Part shown: positions 44,431 through 53,479 of the stretch, one piece after another
How the letters are laid out: every line of letters starts with the position of its first letter
How positions within the stretch are numbered: the first letter of the stretch is position 1
NCBI GenBank assembly: GCA_000688615.1
Contig: JHVA01000001.1
Span: forward strand, 1,612,001 to 1,676,000
Reading direction: 5' to 3'
From: Acidobacteriaceae bacterium KBS 146
GTDB lineage: Bacteria > Acidobacteriota > Terriglobia > Terriglobales > Acidobacteriaceae
DNA length: 64,000 bases
Program-made: the position numbers and the translations under genes
Notes under the pieces: generated by a model
Database searches by the model: none
The model's input: the letters and a program-made list of their open reading frames with translations, nothing else
Told to the model about the DNA's origin: nothing

Positions 44431-45437
44431 GAAGCCACCGCTCCTGCAAGCACGTTCTTCAGAGCCTCCATCTCACGGCGGCCGCCAACGCAGAACGGCG
44501 TTCTCTGGTGAATGCCGGTAGGTCGGATGTCCAGAATCCGATCCGTGCCGTTCGTCGCCATGCCTCCCGCCTGTTCTGCAATAAATGCGAGCGGATTAGC
44601 TTCATACAGAAGACGCAACTTACCCTTCGGCTGTTTCTCTGTTGGCGGATACAAAAAGACGCCTCCCTTCAGCAGCGTGCGATGGAAATCCGCAACCAGG
44701 CTGCCGATATAACGCGAGCTGTACGTCTTCTGCAGCCCTCCCTCACGCAGCATCGTCACGTAACTTCTGTACTCCTCCGGCCATGTCATCGCGTTTGCTT
44801 CGTTCACGGAGTAGTAGCTTCCCTGCTCGGGCATCTGCATGCGGTCATTACTCAGAACAAATGCTCCAATCTTGGGATCAAGCGTGAATCCAAACACACC
44901 GTCTCCCGCGGTGTAAACCAAGACCGTCGAAGGCCCATAGACCACGTAACCTGCGGCGACCTGCCGAAACCCGGGCTGCAGAATCGACTCCTCCAGCGTC
45001 CCCAGTTCGGCAGGCATACGGCGCAGAACGCTGAAGATCGTACCCACGTTCACGTTGACGTCGATGTTGCTCGATCCATCCAACGGATCGAAGACGAGGA
45101 TGTATTTTCCCGTCTCCGCATCGCGATTGAACGTAACTGGCTCCTCGTCTTCTTCGCTCACCAGAGCAGCAACGCTATCCCGCAATCCAAGACAGTGCAG
45201 CATCGCCTGGTTGGCATAAACATCCAGCTTCTGCTGCTGCTCTCCCTGCACGTTTTCGGCACCGGCTGCACCCAGCACATCGCTCAGCCCGGCCGAACGT
45301 ATCTTCGCCTCAATCATCTTGGTTGCCAGCGTGATTCCGCTCAGCAGCCAGCTAAATGTTCCCGTCGCCTCGCGGCCAGTCGACTTCAACAATTCCTGCT
45401 GCTGCTGCAAAATGTGCTGCTGTACCGTTGTAATCAT
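44427..45437 (-). CDS. fbp: Fructose-1,6-bisphosphatase, class I
   Basis: The 336-residue enzyme shows the class I metal and phosphate motifs VSEEDEE at 93-99 and FDPLDGSSNID at 116-126, plus the substrate-binding YIGSLVADFHRTLLKGG and the C-terminal LLYEANPLAFIAEQAGG. It hydrolyses fructose 1,6-bisphosphate in gluconeogenesis. Length and motifs are complete. It is followed by a small coupled gene and then by tRNA-Ala on the same strand. Confidence 0.97.
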   Translation of the reverse strand: MITTVQQHILQQQQELLKSTGREATGTFSWLLSGITLATKMIEAKIRSAGLSDVLGAAGAENVQGEQQQKLDVYANQAMLHCLGLRDSVAALVSEEDEEPVTFNRDAETGKYILVFDPLDGSSNIDVNVNVGTIFSVLRRMPAELGTLEESILQPGFRQVAAGYVVYGPSTVLVYTAGDGVFGFTLDPKIGAFVLSNDRMQMPEQGSYYSVNEANAMTWPEEYRSYVTMLREGGLQKTYSSRYIGSLVADFHRTLLKGGVFLYPPTEKQPKGKLRLLYEANPLAFIAEQAGGMATNGTDRILDIRPTGIHQRTPFCVGGRREMEALKNVLAGAVAS

Positions 45438-45556
45438 CGCTATACTTGCTCCATTTTGATTGACGCTTCCGCAAGTCCTTCATCCTACAACCCAGATATC
45501 GAACCTATCATTTGTGCGATATCCAATCCAGTGTGGCGATTATCGGATTATCGACA

Positions 45557-47623
45557 TCACCAGATTCGAACCCGCTCCGAAGGCGCAAGATACAGCTTGT
45601 CGACGGGTTTCACATCGAAGGAGGTGTACCATCCGTCAATATTCCGAACCGTCTCCGCCCGATACATCCCTGGAGCATGGGGATCTGTCAGGACCTGCTG
45701 CCGAAGGGCGCTGTCCCGCGTCTTCGATCCCCAGTTCTGGCCGAACGCAATAAAGAACTGCTGGTCGCCCGTAAATCCTCCATCCTTGGGAACTGGCTTC
45801 CCTTTCAGCGAAGCATGGAACCCGTCGAACGCTGCTGACAAGCCTGCAACGTCGGCGATATTTTCTCCCAGCGTCTGACGGCCATTCACGGCGACATCGG
45901 GAAAAGGTTTGTACGTGTCATACTGAGCCGCAAGCGCTGCAGTCGCCGCTTTGAAGTGTTCAAAGTCCTCCGCGGTCCACCAGTTCCGCACTCGTCCTTT
46001 CGAATCGAACGCCGCGCCTTCCGAGTCGAAGGTATGCGAGATCTCGTGGCCGATGATCGTTCCAATCGCTCCATAGTTCGCCGCTGCCGGAGCCTCGGAA
46101 TCGAAGAACGGCGGCTCCAGAATGGCTGCCGGAAAATTCAGAGCATTATGCAGCGGCAGATTCACGGCATTCACCGTCTGCGGTTCCATCGTCCACTCTT
46201 TGCGGTCGACCGGTTTGCCAATACGCGACAGCTGATACTGATACTCAAACAGACCGGCCCTCCACACATTGCCGAACAGATCGTCGGCCTTAACCTCATA
46301 GTCCTCATAGGACCGCCACTTCTCCGGATATCCTACCGATACCTGCAGCGTTCCAAGCTTCGCCAAAGCCTCAGCCTTGGTGGCCGGAGCCATCCAGGTC
46401 ACCGTCTCAAGGCGCTTCCTGAAGGCGGTCATCAAATTCGCTACCAGATCCTCTACCTGCGCCTTCGCCTCCGGACTGAAAAACCGCTTCGCATACAGTT
46501 GCCCAATAGCATCGCCAAGAATTCCATTCACCAGCATCACACCACGCACATCTCGCGGACGCTGTTGCGTAACCCCGGTCAGGACTCCGCCCGTAAACGC
46601 AAATCGCTCCGCCGCGATCGCCGATGGAAGCGTTCCTCCGTACGCTTCCAGTAAGTGATAGACGAGCAGATCCTTCCATGCCTCCATCGACTCGCTCTTC
46701 ACCAGTGCGGCTTCTCCGGTAAACGCAGTCGGCTGCCAGACAATAAAGCTCGTCTGCTTTTCCAGCCCCGCGCCCTGGAAAAACTCATGCCAATCCAGCC
46801 CCGGAGCCTTGCTCTCAAAATCCGTCGCTTTCCAAACGTTGTTGGACTTATGGATATCTTCAGAATCCGCCAACGAAATTTGTTTCTCCGCAATTTTTCC
46901 CTCGAGCGCAACGACCCGTTCAGCACGCGACCCGGCATCAGAGAAACCCGCCAACTCAAACATCTTTGCGATATGAGCTTTATATTTGTCACGAACCTCG
47001 ACCATATGCTGGCTACTCGAGAGATAGTAGTCACGGTTCGGAAGCTGCAAGCCTCCCTGCAGCAGATACACCGCGTAATGGTCAGAATCATTGAAGTCCG
47101 GCGCGACCCACAGTCCAAAGACATTCGCCGTGTGAAAGTTGGTGTTGTTCAGCGCATCGACATCCGCGCGTAGCGAAAGTCCCAGCGAATGAGCAAGCTC
47201 CCGCGGCGTATGGATCGCAGAGATCGCATCCAGATGTGGCTTGATCCCTGCAAGACCGCGAGCCTCAATCGTCGGTTCATCCATGTAGGAGTGATAAAGA
47301 TCGGCAATCCGGCGCAGGTTCGATCCCGCCGGCGCATTGGCTTTTGCCGCATCTTCAATAATCTGCGCAACCCTGTGATTGCTACGATCAATCAGCACGT
47401 TGAAGGCCCCAAGCGATGTCCGGTCCGGTGGCAGCTCCGTGCGCTTAATCCACCCGCCATTGGCATAGAGATAAAAATCGTCCCCCGGACGCACTGCAGT
47501 ATCCATACTCGACAAGGCGATACCGTGCGTCGTCTTCGCAGCTTCATCCTGCTGGGCTTCTGCACCCGCAGCAGCCGAAATCGAAACCAGCAGAATAGCG
47601 ATTATTCTACGGAAATGAGACAT
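45557..47623 (-). CDS. Exported M13-family (neprilysin/PepO-like) zinc metallopeptidase
   Basis: The 688-residue protein has a signal peptide (IIAILLVSISAAAGAEAQ) and a full M13 fold. The zinc site HEISH is at 526-530 and the third ligand Glu587 lies in GENIADVAGL. The family degrades peptides up to about 40 residues. The usual substrate-binding NA(F/Y)Y motif reads VNAVNLPLHN here (about 484-493), which may alter specificity. The C-terminus ends RVRIW, lacking the cysteine of the eukaryotic CxxW end. It stands alone with 119 bases to fbp and 168 to the M24 gene, all on the minus strand. Confidence 0.93.
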   Translation of the reverse strand: MSHFRRIIAILLVSISAAAGAEAQQDEAAKTTHGIALSSMDTAVRPGDDFYLYANGGWIKRTELPPDRTSLGAFNVLIDRSNHRVAQIIEDAAKANAPAGSNLRRIADLYHSYMDEPTIEARGLAGIKPHLDAISAIHTPRELAHSLGLSLRADVDALNNTNFHTANVFGLWVAPDFNDSDHYAVYLLQGGLQLPNRDYYLSSSQHMVEVRDKYKAHIAKMFELAGFSDAGSRAERVVALEGKIAEKQISLADSEDIHKSNNVWKATDFESKAPGLDWHEFFQGAGLEKQTSFIVWQPTAFTGEAALVKSESMEAWKDLLVYHLLEAYGGTLPSAIAAERFAFTGGVLTGVTQQRPRDVRGVMLVNGILGDAIGQLYAKRFFSPEAKAQVEDLVANLMTAFRKRLETVTWMAPATKAEALAKLGTLQVSVGYPEKWRSYEDYEVKADDLFGNVWRAGLFEYQYQLSRIGKPVDRKEWTMEPQTVNAVNLPLHNALNFPAAILEPPFFDSEAPAAANYGAIGTIIGHEISHTFDSEGAAFDSKGRVRNWWTAEDFEHFKAATAALAAQYDTYKPFPDVAVNGRQTLGENIADVAGLSAAFDGFHASLKGKPVPKDGGFTGDQQFFIAFGQNWGSKTRDSALRQQVLTDPHAPGMYRAETVRNIDGWYTSFDVKPVDKLYLAPSERVRIW

Positions 47624-47791
47624 AGCCGTTGACTCCAGTCAGGCGTCAACAAGATGCAAGTCTCTCGTGGCGCAGGTAAAGAGACTACATCATCCCGCCA
47701 TCCTGAAACCTCACCTCATTCGCGCTTTCCTGCCCTCTCTGTGACGAAACGCGGACGCGAAGGTCCTCGTTCGCGTCTGCCGCGTCTGAAC

Positions 47792-49099
47792 TCAGGCCTT
47801 GGCAAATGGATCTTCGAGCGAAGGGCTCTGCGGCGTAAACATCTCGCCGCCGCTAGGCGTCACGACCCAGTCGTCCTCTAGGCGGATCCCGAACTCACCC
47901 ACAATATAAATTCCAGGCTCATCGGAAAACGTCATCCCCGTCTCCAGCGGCAGATTGTTGCCTCGCACCAGGTACGGCCACTCATGACCATCCATTCCGA
48001 TCCCATGACCGAGCCGATGTGTGAAGTATTTGTAATCCGGACCAAACCTTGCGTCCGCAATCACCTTTCGCGCCGCATCATCGACAGCGTGACACGCTGC
48101 GCCGGTCTTGCCCGCTGCCAGCGCAGCCGCCTGTGCCTTGTGGACAATATCGAAGACCTTCTTCTGTTTCTCGGTAGCTTTACCCAGCACGAACGAGCGT
48201 GAAATGTCTGACTGATATCCCTCAACCACGCAGCCATCGTCCAGCAGAATAATCTGCCCTTCGCGAATCACCTGCGGTTGCAGCGACCCGTGGGGCAGCG
48301 CCGAGTACTCCGCCACCTGGCACGACGCGTATCCCGGAAATCCCGTTCGTTCATAGCCCGCGCCGATTAAATCCGAGACATGCCGATTCGTCATGCCGGG
48401 TTCAAGCGACTTCCACGCAGCCTCATATACCTTGAGCGTGTTGTCGTTGGCCAGCCGCATCAGGGCAAGCTCTGCCGGCGATTTCACGGCGCGGCACCCC
48501 GCTGTAACCGGAGTTCCGCTGACTGCGGTCAGGGATGGGCTGGCATGGGCAATTCCATCCGAGAACGCAAACTGGGTTCGCTCCTCCACTCCCACCCGCC
48601 CACTGGAGATTCCCGCCTCCTTCAGCGCCTTTGCGAGCAGCGTGTACGGATTCTCGTCTTCATTCCACGTATAAACCTTGGTCACAGAAGCCTGCGGCAG
48701 TGTCGCTGGCTTTGCCTCCATGCGCTCACGCACACGGCCCTCTTCAAACACGGGACACACAATAAATGGATTCCCTTTGCTCGGGAGAACCCATGCAAAA
48801 AACCGCTCTGATTGACCCCATCGCAACCCAGTGAAATAGGCAAGCGACGTCCCGGCGCAGATCGCCAGGGCATCAATCTTGTTCTTGGCCAGCAGTTCAC
48901 GAGCTCGTTCAATCCGATGCTCACGCTCTTCCAGTGTGATCGGTACAGCCTCAGAACGCCTGCTCGTCAGCGCCTCTATCGCAGGCGGAAGCTTCTTAAT
49001 CTCGGTAGAAGGAGCGGATGGCCGTTGCGCCTCAACCTGCAAAGACGGCGCTGCGACTGCTGCGGAGGCGGCAAAAAGAAAGCTTCGTCTGGATGGCAT
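47792..49099 (-). CDS. Tat-exported Xaa-Pro aminopeptidase-type M24B peptidase
   Basis: The 435-residue protein starts at ATG 49099, giving a twin-arginine signal (PSRRSFLFAASAAVAAP). An N-terminal creatinase-type domain (IDALAICAGTSLAYFTGLRWG) precedes the pita-bread catalytic domain. All five metal ligands are visible, in LLDDG, YQSDISRSF, HRLGHGIGMDGHE, FSDEPGIY and GIRLEDDW. It should remove an N-terminal residue next to proline in periplasmic peptides or act as a prolidase. An in-frame start at 49180 would add 27 residues before the Tat signal and is unlikely. Confidence 0.92.
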   Translation of the reverse strand: MPSRRSFLFAASAAVAAPSLQVEAQRPSAPSTEIKKLPPAIEALTSRRSEAVPITLEEREHRIERARELLAKNKIDALAICAGTSLAYFTGLRWGQSERFFAWVLPSKGNPFIVCPVFEEGRVRERMEAKPATLPQASVTKVYTWNEDENPYTLLAKALKEAGISSGRVGVEERTQFAFSDGIAHASPSLTAVSGTPVTAGCRAVKSPAELALMRLANDNTLKVYEAAWKSLEPGMTNRHVSDLIGAGYERTGFPGYASCQVAEYSALPHGSLQPQVIREGQIILLDDGCVVEGYQSDISRSFVLGKATEKQKKVFDIVHKAQAAALAAGKTGAACHAVDDAARKVIADARFGPDYKYFTHRLGHGIGMDGHEWPYLVRGNNLPLETGMTFSDEPGIYIVGEFGIRLEDDWVVTPSGGEMFTPQSPSLEDPFAKA

Positions 49100-49185
49100 G
49101 TGCGGATTGTAACTAATAAACTCCGCTTTGCATCCGGTCTCCGCAACTAGTTTGTCGTTTGCGTGAGCTTCAAATCCCAATTACG

Positions 49186-49236
49186 TGTCATTCCGGGTGG
49201 TGCGAAGGGAGAACTGAGGAACCCTGCAATTTGCAA
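49186..49236. repeat. Degenerate intergenic repeat, copy 1
   Basis: The stretch begins TGTCATTCCGGG and contains GAACTGAGGAACCCTGCAAT and TTTGC. It aligns with the copies at 52044 and 57998 along most of its length. It lies between the convergently read ends of two minus-strand peptidase genes and has the look of a dispersed extragenic element. Confidence 0.55.
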
Positions 49237-49312
49237 TGCCTGCCCCACCACCTCTCCCCCTTTCAGACAGGTCCCCTTTGCGCAAAGAGGGTTGGCCGGT
49301 CTTTCGACCTCC

Positions 49313-51187
49313 CTAATGAACAGGAATCCCCTCCAGGCTGCTCAAACGTCCCACCGGATAAAGCCCCACGCGATTGGCGGCATACCAGGGCGACCGCTCG
49401 TAAAAGAACTCCAGCCGGGCGTTTGGACTGCCTGCGAACGCTGGATCACTTGCGACCTTCCTCTCGAACTCCGCCTTCAGCTTCGGATCCTTCGCCATCA
49501 TCTCTCGCGCCAGCTCTTCCAAAACGTAGGCTTCGCCGTACTCCTTCTGCTCGAAGATGGAATCAAAGAATCCCCATTGCAGCGCCGAATCCGGGGCCGC
49601 AGGCTCCAGCCACGCCATCGCCACTCGCGATAACCGCTGATTCAACCGCACCACAACAGATCCTGCAGGAAAGCTCAACGGCTCCCGCACCAGAACACAG
49701 CTCCCAAATCTTCCCGCATCATGCTGAGCCTCTCCATTAAAGGTTGGGTGCCTTCCCTCAAAGGGCGGGCCCTGCCAGACCATTCCGTTGCATCGATACG
49801 TCTCGACCACTCCTGACCACGCCGCTGTCGTGCGCGTCATCTCCACCTGATGCGCCGCCAGCACGCTGATCACCTGCGTCCACTGCGCGGGAATCAGATA
49901 AGCCGCAGGCGGAGTCGTCTCCGCCGTAACCTTGAATCCCGTCTGCGCCGGCAGCGAAACGTTCCAGGGCTCATGCGTATACCGCACCCACATCGCGCCG
50001 GAAACTCCGCTCAGCTCGCGAGTGTATTTGTATCCGCGAAACAGGAAAGGCGTAGTCTGCCCTCCCCAGCTCAGCGCCAGAGGATACTTCACGTTGCTCA
50101 AAGGATGCGAGCCCATCGTCTTGGCATCCTGATCGGCGGCAGCATTCAACGCGATCAGCTTATCGGCATCACGATTCACAAGCTCCATCAACCCGGCCAG
50201 AATCTCGTAGTTGCCAGTCACCCGCGTTCGATAGTCCTTCAACATGTGCAGCTCGACCAGCATTCCAGGGCGGCCCTCGAGGATCATGTATCCCGTCGAA
50301 AACCGCGGAGGATTATCGTTGAATCCCAATCCCTCAGCAGGATCGTTATCGCTCGCCAGCGTGATATAAGTCGGCGATGCCAGGTGCCCATGAGCATCCA
50401 CATACCTCTCCAGCGTCGGCGTAGCCACCTCATCCACCCACTTCGCCGTTCCCGCAGGCACATTCGGTCCGTCGTCCATTGTGAACGTTACGTCGTACTG
50501 ATAATCCGCGCCATCCGTCACGTGATCATCAACAAAGAAATCCGGCATCCATTGATGGAACATCGCCAGAAATGCCCGCGTCTCCGGAGCGTCGGCCTTC
50601 TGGTAATCGCGATTCAGATTCAGGTTGGTCCCGTTCCCCCGCCAACCCATCTCCGCCGGGCCATCCTGATTAATCCGGTTATAGCGACTCCTGCGCTCGT
50701 GTCCATCTGCGTTATACATCGGAATGAAAACGAACACCGCCCGTTCCAGCAGAGCTGACTTCGACTTTGTGATCACCATGTCGCGCAGCAACGCCAGGCA
50801 GGCATCTTTGCCATCCATCTCACCCGCATGAATCGAATTCTGCACCAGCACCACAGGGCGTTTCGCTGCATGGATCGCCGCGGGATCAAAAACCCCATCC
50901 CGCGAGGCGACAACGATATCCAATTCGCGGCCCTCGCCGGTCTTTCCAAACGGCTCTATCTTTATCTCGCCAGGCGCAGCCGCTTCCACTCGTTTCAGAT
51001 ACGCCATCGTTGCTGCATAGTCTGGAGTCGTCGCGTAGCAACTCTTCTCCGCCGGAGTCGCCCACTCATCCTGTACAACACAAGGCGCTGCTGTCGGTGC
51101 TTCCATCAATCTTGGCTGAGCCACCGTCTGCCCATACACGACGCCACCCAGGATCATCACCGCCGGCAAACTCAACCCCATCCGCAT
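49313..51187 (-). CDS. Exported M14-family zinc carboxypeptidase-like protein
   Basis: The 624-residue protein starts at ATG 51187 with GAGGAG 6 bases upstream and has a signal peptide (LSLPAVMILGGVVYGQ). The M14 metal pair His120 and Glu123 is in SIHAGEMDG, the asparagine-arginine segment NLNLNRDYQKADAPE follows, and the third ligand is probably in FFVDDHVTDG. The C-terminal half is a long beta-rich extension of unknown role. It probably trims peptides or peptidoglycan-like substrates outside the cytoplasm. It is divergent from the O-methyltransferase gene and third in a run of exported peptidases. Confidence 0.88.
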   Translation of the reverse strand: MRMGLSLPAVMILGGVVYGQTVAQPRLMEAPTAAPCVVQDEWATPAEKSCYATTPDYAATMAYLKRVEAAAPGEIKIEPFGKTGEGRELDIVVASRDGVFDPAAIHAAKRPVVLVQNSIHAGEMDGKDACLALLRDMVITKSKSALLERAVFVFIPMYNADGHERRSRYNRINQDGPAEMGWRGNGTNLNLNRDYQKADAPETRAFLAMFHQWMPDFFVDDHVTDGADYQYDVTFTMDDGPNVPAGTAKWVDEVATPTLERYVDAHGHLASPTYITLASDNDPAEGLGFNDNPPRFSTGYMILEGRPGMLVELHMLKDYRTRVTGNYEILAGLMELVNRDADKLIALNAAADQDAKTMGSHPLSNVKYPLALSWGGQTTPFLFRGYKYTRELSGVSGAMWVRYTHEPWNVSLPAQTGFKVTAETTPPAAYLIPAQWTQVISVLAAHQVEMTRTTAAWSGVVETYRCNGMVWQGPPFEGRHPTFNGEAQHDAGRFGSCVLVREPLSFPAGSVVVRLNQRLSRVAMAWLEPAAPDSALQWGFFDSIFEQKEYGEAYVLEELAREMMAKDPKLKAEFERKVASDPAFAGSPNARLEFFYERSPWYAANRVGLYPVGRLSSLEGIPVH

Positions 51188-51293
51188 CGCTTGCTCCTCG
51201 CTCACAGGCATGGAAAGCCCCTCCAGCCGACACCGCCGCTGGTTCAGCCTTCCTGTACAGATCATCGTCTTAAAATCTATCCTTGTTTCACCT

Positions 51294-51962
51294 ATGGATC
51301 AGAAACTCTGGAACGAAGTTGACCGCTGCCTCGCCGACACGCTGATCTCGCCGGACCAGCGTATCGAAGATGCGCTCGAAGCCAATGCCTGCGCCGGTCT
51401 TCCCGCTATCGACGTAGCTCCCAATCAGGGCAAGCTGCTCCATCTTCTTGCGCGCGTTCAGGGCGCACGCCGCATCCTCGAGATCGGAACCCTCGGCGGC
51501 TACTCCACCATTTGGCTCGCTCGTGCTCTGCCCCCCGACGGCCAGCTCATCACGCTTGAACTCGACCCGAAGCACGCTGCCGTTGCCAGCTCGAACATTC
51601 AGCGCGCAGGCCTCTCTGCGCTGGTCGATATTCGCGTCGGTCCTGCTCTCGATTCCCTCGCCGCCCTGCACGCGGAGAATCCTGCCCCTTTCGACTTCAT
51701 CTTCCTCGACGCCGATAAGCCCAACAATCCCAGCTATCTCGATTGGGCCGTCAAACTCTCTCGTCCAGGAACCCTCATCCTCGGCGACAACGTTGTTCGC
51801 GAAGGAGCCATCGTCGACAAGACCGATACCGACCCCCGCGTCACCGGAACACGCACCTTCCTCGAAAAGCTTGGCAACCACCCTCGTCTCGACGCCACCG
51901 CCATCCAGACCGTCGGCGTCAAAGGCTACGACGGCTTCGCACTCGCCATCGTTAAATCCTGA
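51294..51962 (+). CDS. O-methyltransferase (class I, caffeoyl-CoA/catechol type)
   Basis: The 222-residue enzyme has the SAM-binding motif ILEIGTLGGYST at 61-72 and the metal-coordinating FIFLDADKPN at 136-145, with GTLILGDNVVREG as motif III. It transfers a methyl group from S-adenosylmethionine to a hydroxyl of a catechol-like or similar acceptor; the substrate is unknown. ATG at 51294 lacks a clear Shine-Dalgarno sequence but matches the family start. It is divergent from the M14 gene with 106 bases between. Confidence 0.92.
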   Translation: MDQKLWNEVDRCLADTLISPDQRIEDALEANACAGLPAIDVAPNQGKLLHLLARVQGARRILEIGTLGGYSTIWLARALPPDGQLITLELDPKHAAVASSNIQRAGLSALVDIRVGPALDSLAALHAENPAPFDFIFLDADKPNNPSYLDWAVKLSRPGTLILGDNVVREGAIVDKTDTDPRVTGTRTFLEKLGNHPRLDATAIQTVGVKGYDGFALAIVKS

Positions 51963-52043
51963 GCACCACAACACCCTCAGCTGATCTGTCATCCAGAGCA
52001 AGGCAGCGACAATCTCGTAAGCAAAATCGCTGCTTTGTGTTTG

Positions 52044-52084
52044 CCATTCCGACCGGAAAGGTAGAACCGCAGAGGAACCCCCGA
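52044..52084. repeat. Degenerate intergenic repeat, copy 2
   Basis: CCATTCCGACCGGAAAGG followed by AGAACCGCAGAGGAACCCCC aligns with the copies at 49186 and 57998. It lies between the convergent O-methyltransferase and ispF genes. Confidence 0.5.
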
Positions 52085-52127
52085 CCCTATCACGGGCCTT
52101 CGAGTGTTTCCGCCTCGCGAAATGGTC

Positions 52128-52745
52128 CTAAGTCAGGTCGTCCGTGTCGAAGGCCGGACGCTTCCGCCCCAGGGCAGAGATATCCCGCGACTCTCCCACC
52201 AGCCCCTTCACCACCTCGTCGATATCATCATCGACCTCGGCCGCTACAGTCAGCCGCACCGGCGCATCCACAAGCTTCACGCTTTCCAGCAGCACCGTCG
52301 CATGCGCCACCGCAACGTGATCCTGGTTTAATCCCTCCGGCGTTTTGGCCTTGATGCCCACTTCCCCCGGCTTCACTCCCAACAGCTCTGCCACCTTCTC
52401 GCGCAGCTCCCCCGCGATCGGCACAATCTTCGGCCGGGCCATCACCAGGACGGTGTCTACGTTCACAATCTTGTATCCTGCCGTCGCCACCTCTTCGAGT
52501 GCCGTCTGCAGAAAGATATGCGAGGCCGCACCCTTCCATCGGGGATCGCTCGGCGGGAAAAATGTCCCGATATCTCCGGCAGAAACCGCCCCCAGAAGCG
52601 CATCCGTAATTGCATGCAGCAACACGTCCCCATCCGAGTGACCAGCCAGCCCCTCCGGATGCTCAATCGCAAGTCCGCCGATCACCAGCGGCACGCCCGG
52701 CTTAAATGCATGCGAGTCGAACCCGTACCCGATCCTCATGCTCAT
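52128..52745 (-). CDS. ispF: 2-C-methyl-D-erythritol 2,4-cyclodiphosphate synthase with C-terminal extension
   Basis: The enzyme makes the cyclodiphosphate intermediate of the MEP isoprenoid pathway. GYGFDSHAF carries the Asp and His zinc ligands, GHSDGDVLLHAITDALLGA the third, and KAKTPEGLN the family signature. The normal protein is about 160 residues; this one has 205. The extra segment is a C-terminal tail (VRLTVAAEVDDDIDEVV... to PAFDTDDLT) that is acidic and of unknown role. Its ATG overlaps the ispD stop by 4 bases, a usual ispDF arrangement. Confidence 0.95.
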   Translation of the reverse strand: MSMRIGYGFDSHAFKPGVPLVIGGLAIEHPEGLAGHSDGDVLLHAITDALLGAVSAGDIGTFFPPSDPRWKGAASHIFLQTALEEVATAGYKIVNVDTVLVMARPKIVPIAGELREKVAELLGVKPGEVGIKAKTPEGLNQDHVAVAHATVLLESVKLVDAPVRLTVAAEVDDDIDEVVKGLVGESRDISALGRKRPAFDTDDLT

Positions 52746-53458
52746 CGCGCACCTGCCTGCTTCAGATAAAACTCCGCCAACTCGATATCACCCGGCTGCG
52801 TAATCTTGAAGTTCTTCGCCGACCCCGGAACCACCGCAACCTCCACACCTGCCCGCTCCAGCAGACTCGCCTCATCAGTTCCTGCAAATCCGTCTGCGGC
52901 GGCCTCCGCAAAGGCTCGCCGCAGCAGACCTACCCGCGCACCTTGTGGAGTCTGGGCCAACACCACCCGCTCCCTCGGAACCGTAGCGGTAATGATCGCC
53001 CCGTCCGAGGTCCGCTCTACCTGCTTGATCGTGTCTACAGCAGGCAGACCCACAATCGCCGCTCCGTGCCGTTCAACCGCATCAATCGTCCTCTCGATCG
53101 TCGCCGCATCAATCAGCGGCCGCACCGCATCGTGGACCAGCACAACATCGTCCTCGCTCGACTCCAGCGCCGCAAGAGCATTTGCCACGGACTCCTGCCG
53201 CGAGTCACCACCCTCGACCACATGCACCCTCGACCCCAGATCATATTCCTGCATCTGTGCCGCCACGCGCTCTCGCTCCGCGGCCCGCACCGCGACACAC
53301 ACCGCATCCACGCGCGCAACCTCGAGGAACGCCTTTACCGAGCGCACCAGGACCGGAACTCCACCGATGCTCAAAAACTGCTTCGGCGCAGCTACATGAG
53401 ACCCCGCAGCCATTCGGGTCCCAATGCCAGCCGCCGGAAGAATCACAAAAACTCGCAT
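52742..53458 (-). CDS. ispD: 2-C-methyl-D-erythritol 4-phosphate cytidylyltransferase
   Basis: The 238-residue enzyme joins CTP and methylerythritol phosphate in the MEP pathway. It has LPAAGIGTRM with the basic loop APKQFL at the N-terminus, the central VLVHDAVRPLI and the C-terminal NFKITQPGDIELAE. It is the first gene of the ispD-ispF pair. Its start lies only 21 bases from the divergent start of the MutS-like gene, so promoters must lie inside one or both genes or be very compact. Confidence 0.96.
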   Translation of the reverse strand: MRVFVILPAAGIGTRMAAGSHVAAPKQFLSIGGVPVLVRSVKAFLEVARVDAVCVAVRAAERERVAAQMQEYDLGSRVHVVEGGDSRQESVANALAALESSEDDVVLVHDAVRPLIDAATIERTIDAVERHGAAIVGLPAVDTIKQVERTSDGAIITATVPRERVVLAQTPQGARVGLLRRAFAEAAADGFAGTDEASLLERAGVEVAVVPGSAKNFKITQPGDIELAEFYLKQAGAR

Positions 53459-53479
53459 AAACGCGAAGTATACAAGATC

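Noticed and set aside
44418..45878. 486-codon plus-strand frame opposite fbp
   Set aside because: Antisense to a certain gene, Arg/His/Ser-rich text, no ribosome binding site.
52706..53479. 258-codon upstream extension of the MutS-like gene
   Set aside because: It is antisense to ispD and has the Arg/His-rich composition of a shadow; the membrane helix and family start fit ATG 53480.
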